NCBI GenBank assembly: GCA_900313745.1
Contig: OMSM01000525.1
Coordinates: 1 to 6,783, forward strand
Length of the DNA: 6,783 nucleotides
Reading direction: 5' to 3'
Origin: an uncultured Lachnospiraceae bacterium
GTDB taxonomy: Bacteria; Bacillota; Clostridia; Lachnospirales; Lachnospiraceae
Of the stretch, positions 6,401 to 6,783 are shown piece after piece. Position 1 is the first letter of the stretch, and every line of letters starts with the position of its first letter. The notes below the pieces were generated by a model. The model saw only the letters and a list, made by a program, of their open reading frames with translations. It ran no database searches and was not told the DNA's origin. The translations under genes and the position numbers were made by a program.

Positions 6401-6783
6401 TGGGGGATCTCAGCAGTTTTATGTCCTCCGGCCTTACCGTCAACGTCTACGGCCTGGAGATGGACAGGCTCCGTGATATCAGCGCCGAGGTCATGGAGAT
6501 TGTAGGGGAAGTCGAGGGCTTTGAGAACATAAGCAACGGATCAGAGAACGACCAGCCCTCCTACCAGCTTTCGATCGACCGGGATGCGGTCATGGCGAAG
6601 GGAATGACTGTCGCGCAGATCTACATGGCCATCGCCGAGCGGCTGACCACCAGCGTGACCTCGACAAGCCTCACTATGGACGGGCTGTCCATGAACGTGG
6701 TGATCCGGGATATCAGTGACCCTCTGACCAGGAGCAACCTCCTGGACATGGAGTTTACCGCCCCGGAGCAGAGTATGGGGGGA
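3418..6783 (+). CDS. RND-superfamily transporter (AcrB/SwrC type) with large coiled-coil insertion, 3'-truncated by window edge
   Basis: The first 1122 residues of an inner-membrane proton-driven exporter, open to the right edge. MEKYSVKKP and TM1 (about 10-28) form the usual RND start; DLLPEMNLPYLMVITTYPGASPEKVE (33-58) and the GVGLVEKSVQVDL strand (174-186) belong to the first porter domain. Residues about 195-540 are an insertion of mostly Ala/Gln/Glu/Leu helices, after which the porter domain resumes at LSQLIYAQNFAMPAG (544-558). TM2-TM6 span about 676-830. TM4 has GMLVDNSIVVMEN (738-750): D742 matches AcrB D407, while the D408 position is N743, common in Gram-positive members. TM7 (about 862-880) is followed by LLPQMSGNTL and the second porter half; TM8-12 lie beyond the window. 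AcrB is about 1050 residues, so this protein should approach 1400. No ribosome site precedes ATG 3418, but the N-terminal match supports that start. No adaptor or outer-membrane partner gene is seen. Substrate (drug, lipid or peptide) is unknown. Confidence 0.93.
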   Translation, partial: MEKYSVKKPFTVLVAVIAVLVLGIVSATGMTTDLLPEMNLPYLMVITTYPGASPEKVESVVSAPMESALGTVSHVKNVMSISAENYSVVQLEFEDGTDMDSAMVRVSGVMQQVSGALPDECGQPSMVEISMDMLATMYVAVSREGMDIYALSDYISDRIIPYIERQEGVASVSGVGLVEKSVQVDLNRHKIDRLNDKILDKTVSGLDEAGAQLDEALRQVEEGEKELARQEASFGDLVSQGIIGQMAEPAGNAQFDMQVALIDVLNQMDDLETQMEEAFDKADSVSDVFSGYRDAMAAAGAQISENAGLALQHLNDAVLAYQNAREAYKYARKKLREAGKQATASQEEALDLALQAMRDAQEDLDKARAEFEEAFNMTIADAGAAAETLRRANLEYRFRKVVARFREVAEKMTGDTILGMSAGAEQIRQIIPEILSVLREIMESSLAELPDESDAGQAMNEFRYQIGLLYQGLEGIPGMLDMVGSGVSGLTQGQLDAALGFSEAQRQLAEGRAKLTEAQRQYNNMREQALANANMDQLLSVSTLSQLIYAQNFAMPAGYIENENGESWLLKVGSPYGDISELSDALLADVAEIGTIRLSDIADITVIDNAGDSYTRLNGKPAVAIAIYKSSTAGTNLVSRNCHDAFRELEESEEGLAIVDLMDQGSYITLIVSDILKSMLTGALLAIIVLALFLKDIRPTLIVGISIPLSVLFTMVLMYFSNLTLNIMTLSGLSLGIGMLVDNSIVVMENIIRLRARGISAARSAVQGAKQVSGSIIASTLTTICVFLPMVFTTGTVRQLLLSMALSITYCLTASLIVALTVVPASASTILKRSSMKPNRFFERMQKGYGRHLGWVLRHKAMMLLTAVGALAFCIYVLYRMGIVLLPQMSGNTLQIMITADEGLTKEESFDAVDQFTQRLGDVDGIENLGIMDQSSGSGLLGSFGAASEGLSGSFMGYGTVRSDLGVNEVPMVVDEILSCGEGLPLTVSASTNAMGDLSSFMSSGLTVNVYGLEMDRLRDISAEVMEIVGEVEGFENISNGSENDQPSYQLSIDRDAVMAKGMTVAQIYMAIAERLTTSVTSTSLTMDGLSMNVVIRDISDPLTRSNLLDMEFTAPEQSMGG
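4000..5037 (+). other. region encoding the helical insertion of the RND transporter (residues about 195-540)
   Basis: This segment codes for about 345 residues not found in AcrB at this place. It opens with LDEAGAQLDEALRQVEEGEK (206-225) and closes with a similar run, AQRQLAEGRAKLTEAQRQ (504-521), suggesting antiparallel helices that pair at the base of a stalk. The middle has a long, nearly uninterrupted helical stretch (about 302-416) rich in Ala, Glu, Gln, Lys and Arg with few prolines, followed by shorter helices (420-445, 455-480) separated by Gly/Pro turns. The style resembles the 'L..G...L..G' helical repeats of YhgE/Pip and some MmpL-type proteins of Gram-positives. Base composition and frame are continuous with the rest of the gene, so it is not an obvious recent insertion. 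Confidence 0.75.

Overview
The window reads as a piece of a GC-rich Clostridia chromosome, most likely Lachnospiraceae or a close relative. This is inferred from gene content and style: consensus AGGAGG-type ribosome sites, cytosolic family 38 and family 27 glycosidases in tandem, a flavin reductase-rubredoxin fusion typical of anaerobes, and a Gram-positive-style RND transporter. I see no RNA gene, CRISPR array, insertion sequence or integrase; the region looks like ordinary vertically inherited chromosome.

Layout. (1) 1-1990, plus strand: a glycan-degradation operon. It holds the 3' end of a GH38 alpha-mannosidase, a complete GH27 alpha-galactosidase, and a 90-residue CxxC...CxxC protein whose start codon overlaps the galactosidase stop. 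(2) 1991-2102: a convergent intergenic gap with a perfect 15-bp hairpin, probably a shared terminator. (3) 2103-2747, minus strand: a flavin reductase domain fused to a short rubredoxin domain (Hrb-like), with a strong ribosome site and an exact TATAAT -10 box. (4) 2748-3069: a 322-bp divergent regulatory region rich in palindromes, including a 15-bp inverted repeat placed like a repressor operator. (5) 3070-3372, plus strand: a 100-residue acidic helical protein of unknown function with an RSTNGGGENSP motif and a possible, unproven resemblance to Nif11-type domains. (6) 3418 to the window edge, plus strand: 1122 residues of an RND-superfamily transporter, open at its 3' end.

How the genes work together. 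The two glycosidases lack signal peptides, so they probably trim imported oligosaccharides in the cytosol; the CxxC protein is made with them, but its role is unknown. The flavin reductase-rubredoxin is a separate redox unit, probably passing electrons from NAD(P)H to an oxygen- or NO-detoxifying partner encoded elsewhere. The small acidic protein and the RND transporter are probably one transcription unit.

The most interesting signal is in that last unit. The transporter carries about 345 extra, mostly helical residues inserted in its first extracytoplasmic porter domain, exactly between two conserved RND porter elements. The gene beside it encodes a small uncharacterised protein in the same reading frame, separated by one TAA and 15 sense codons.
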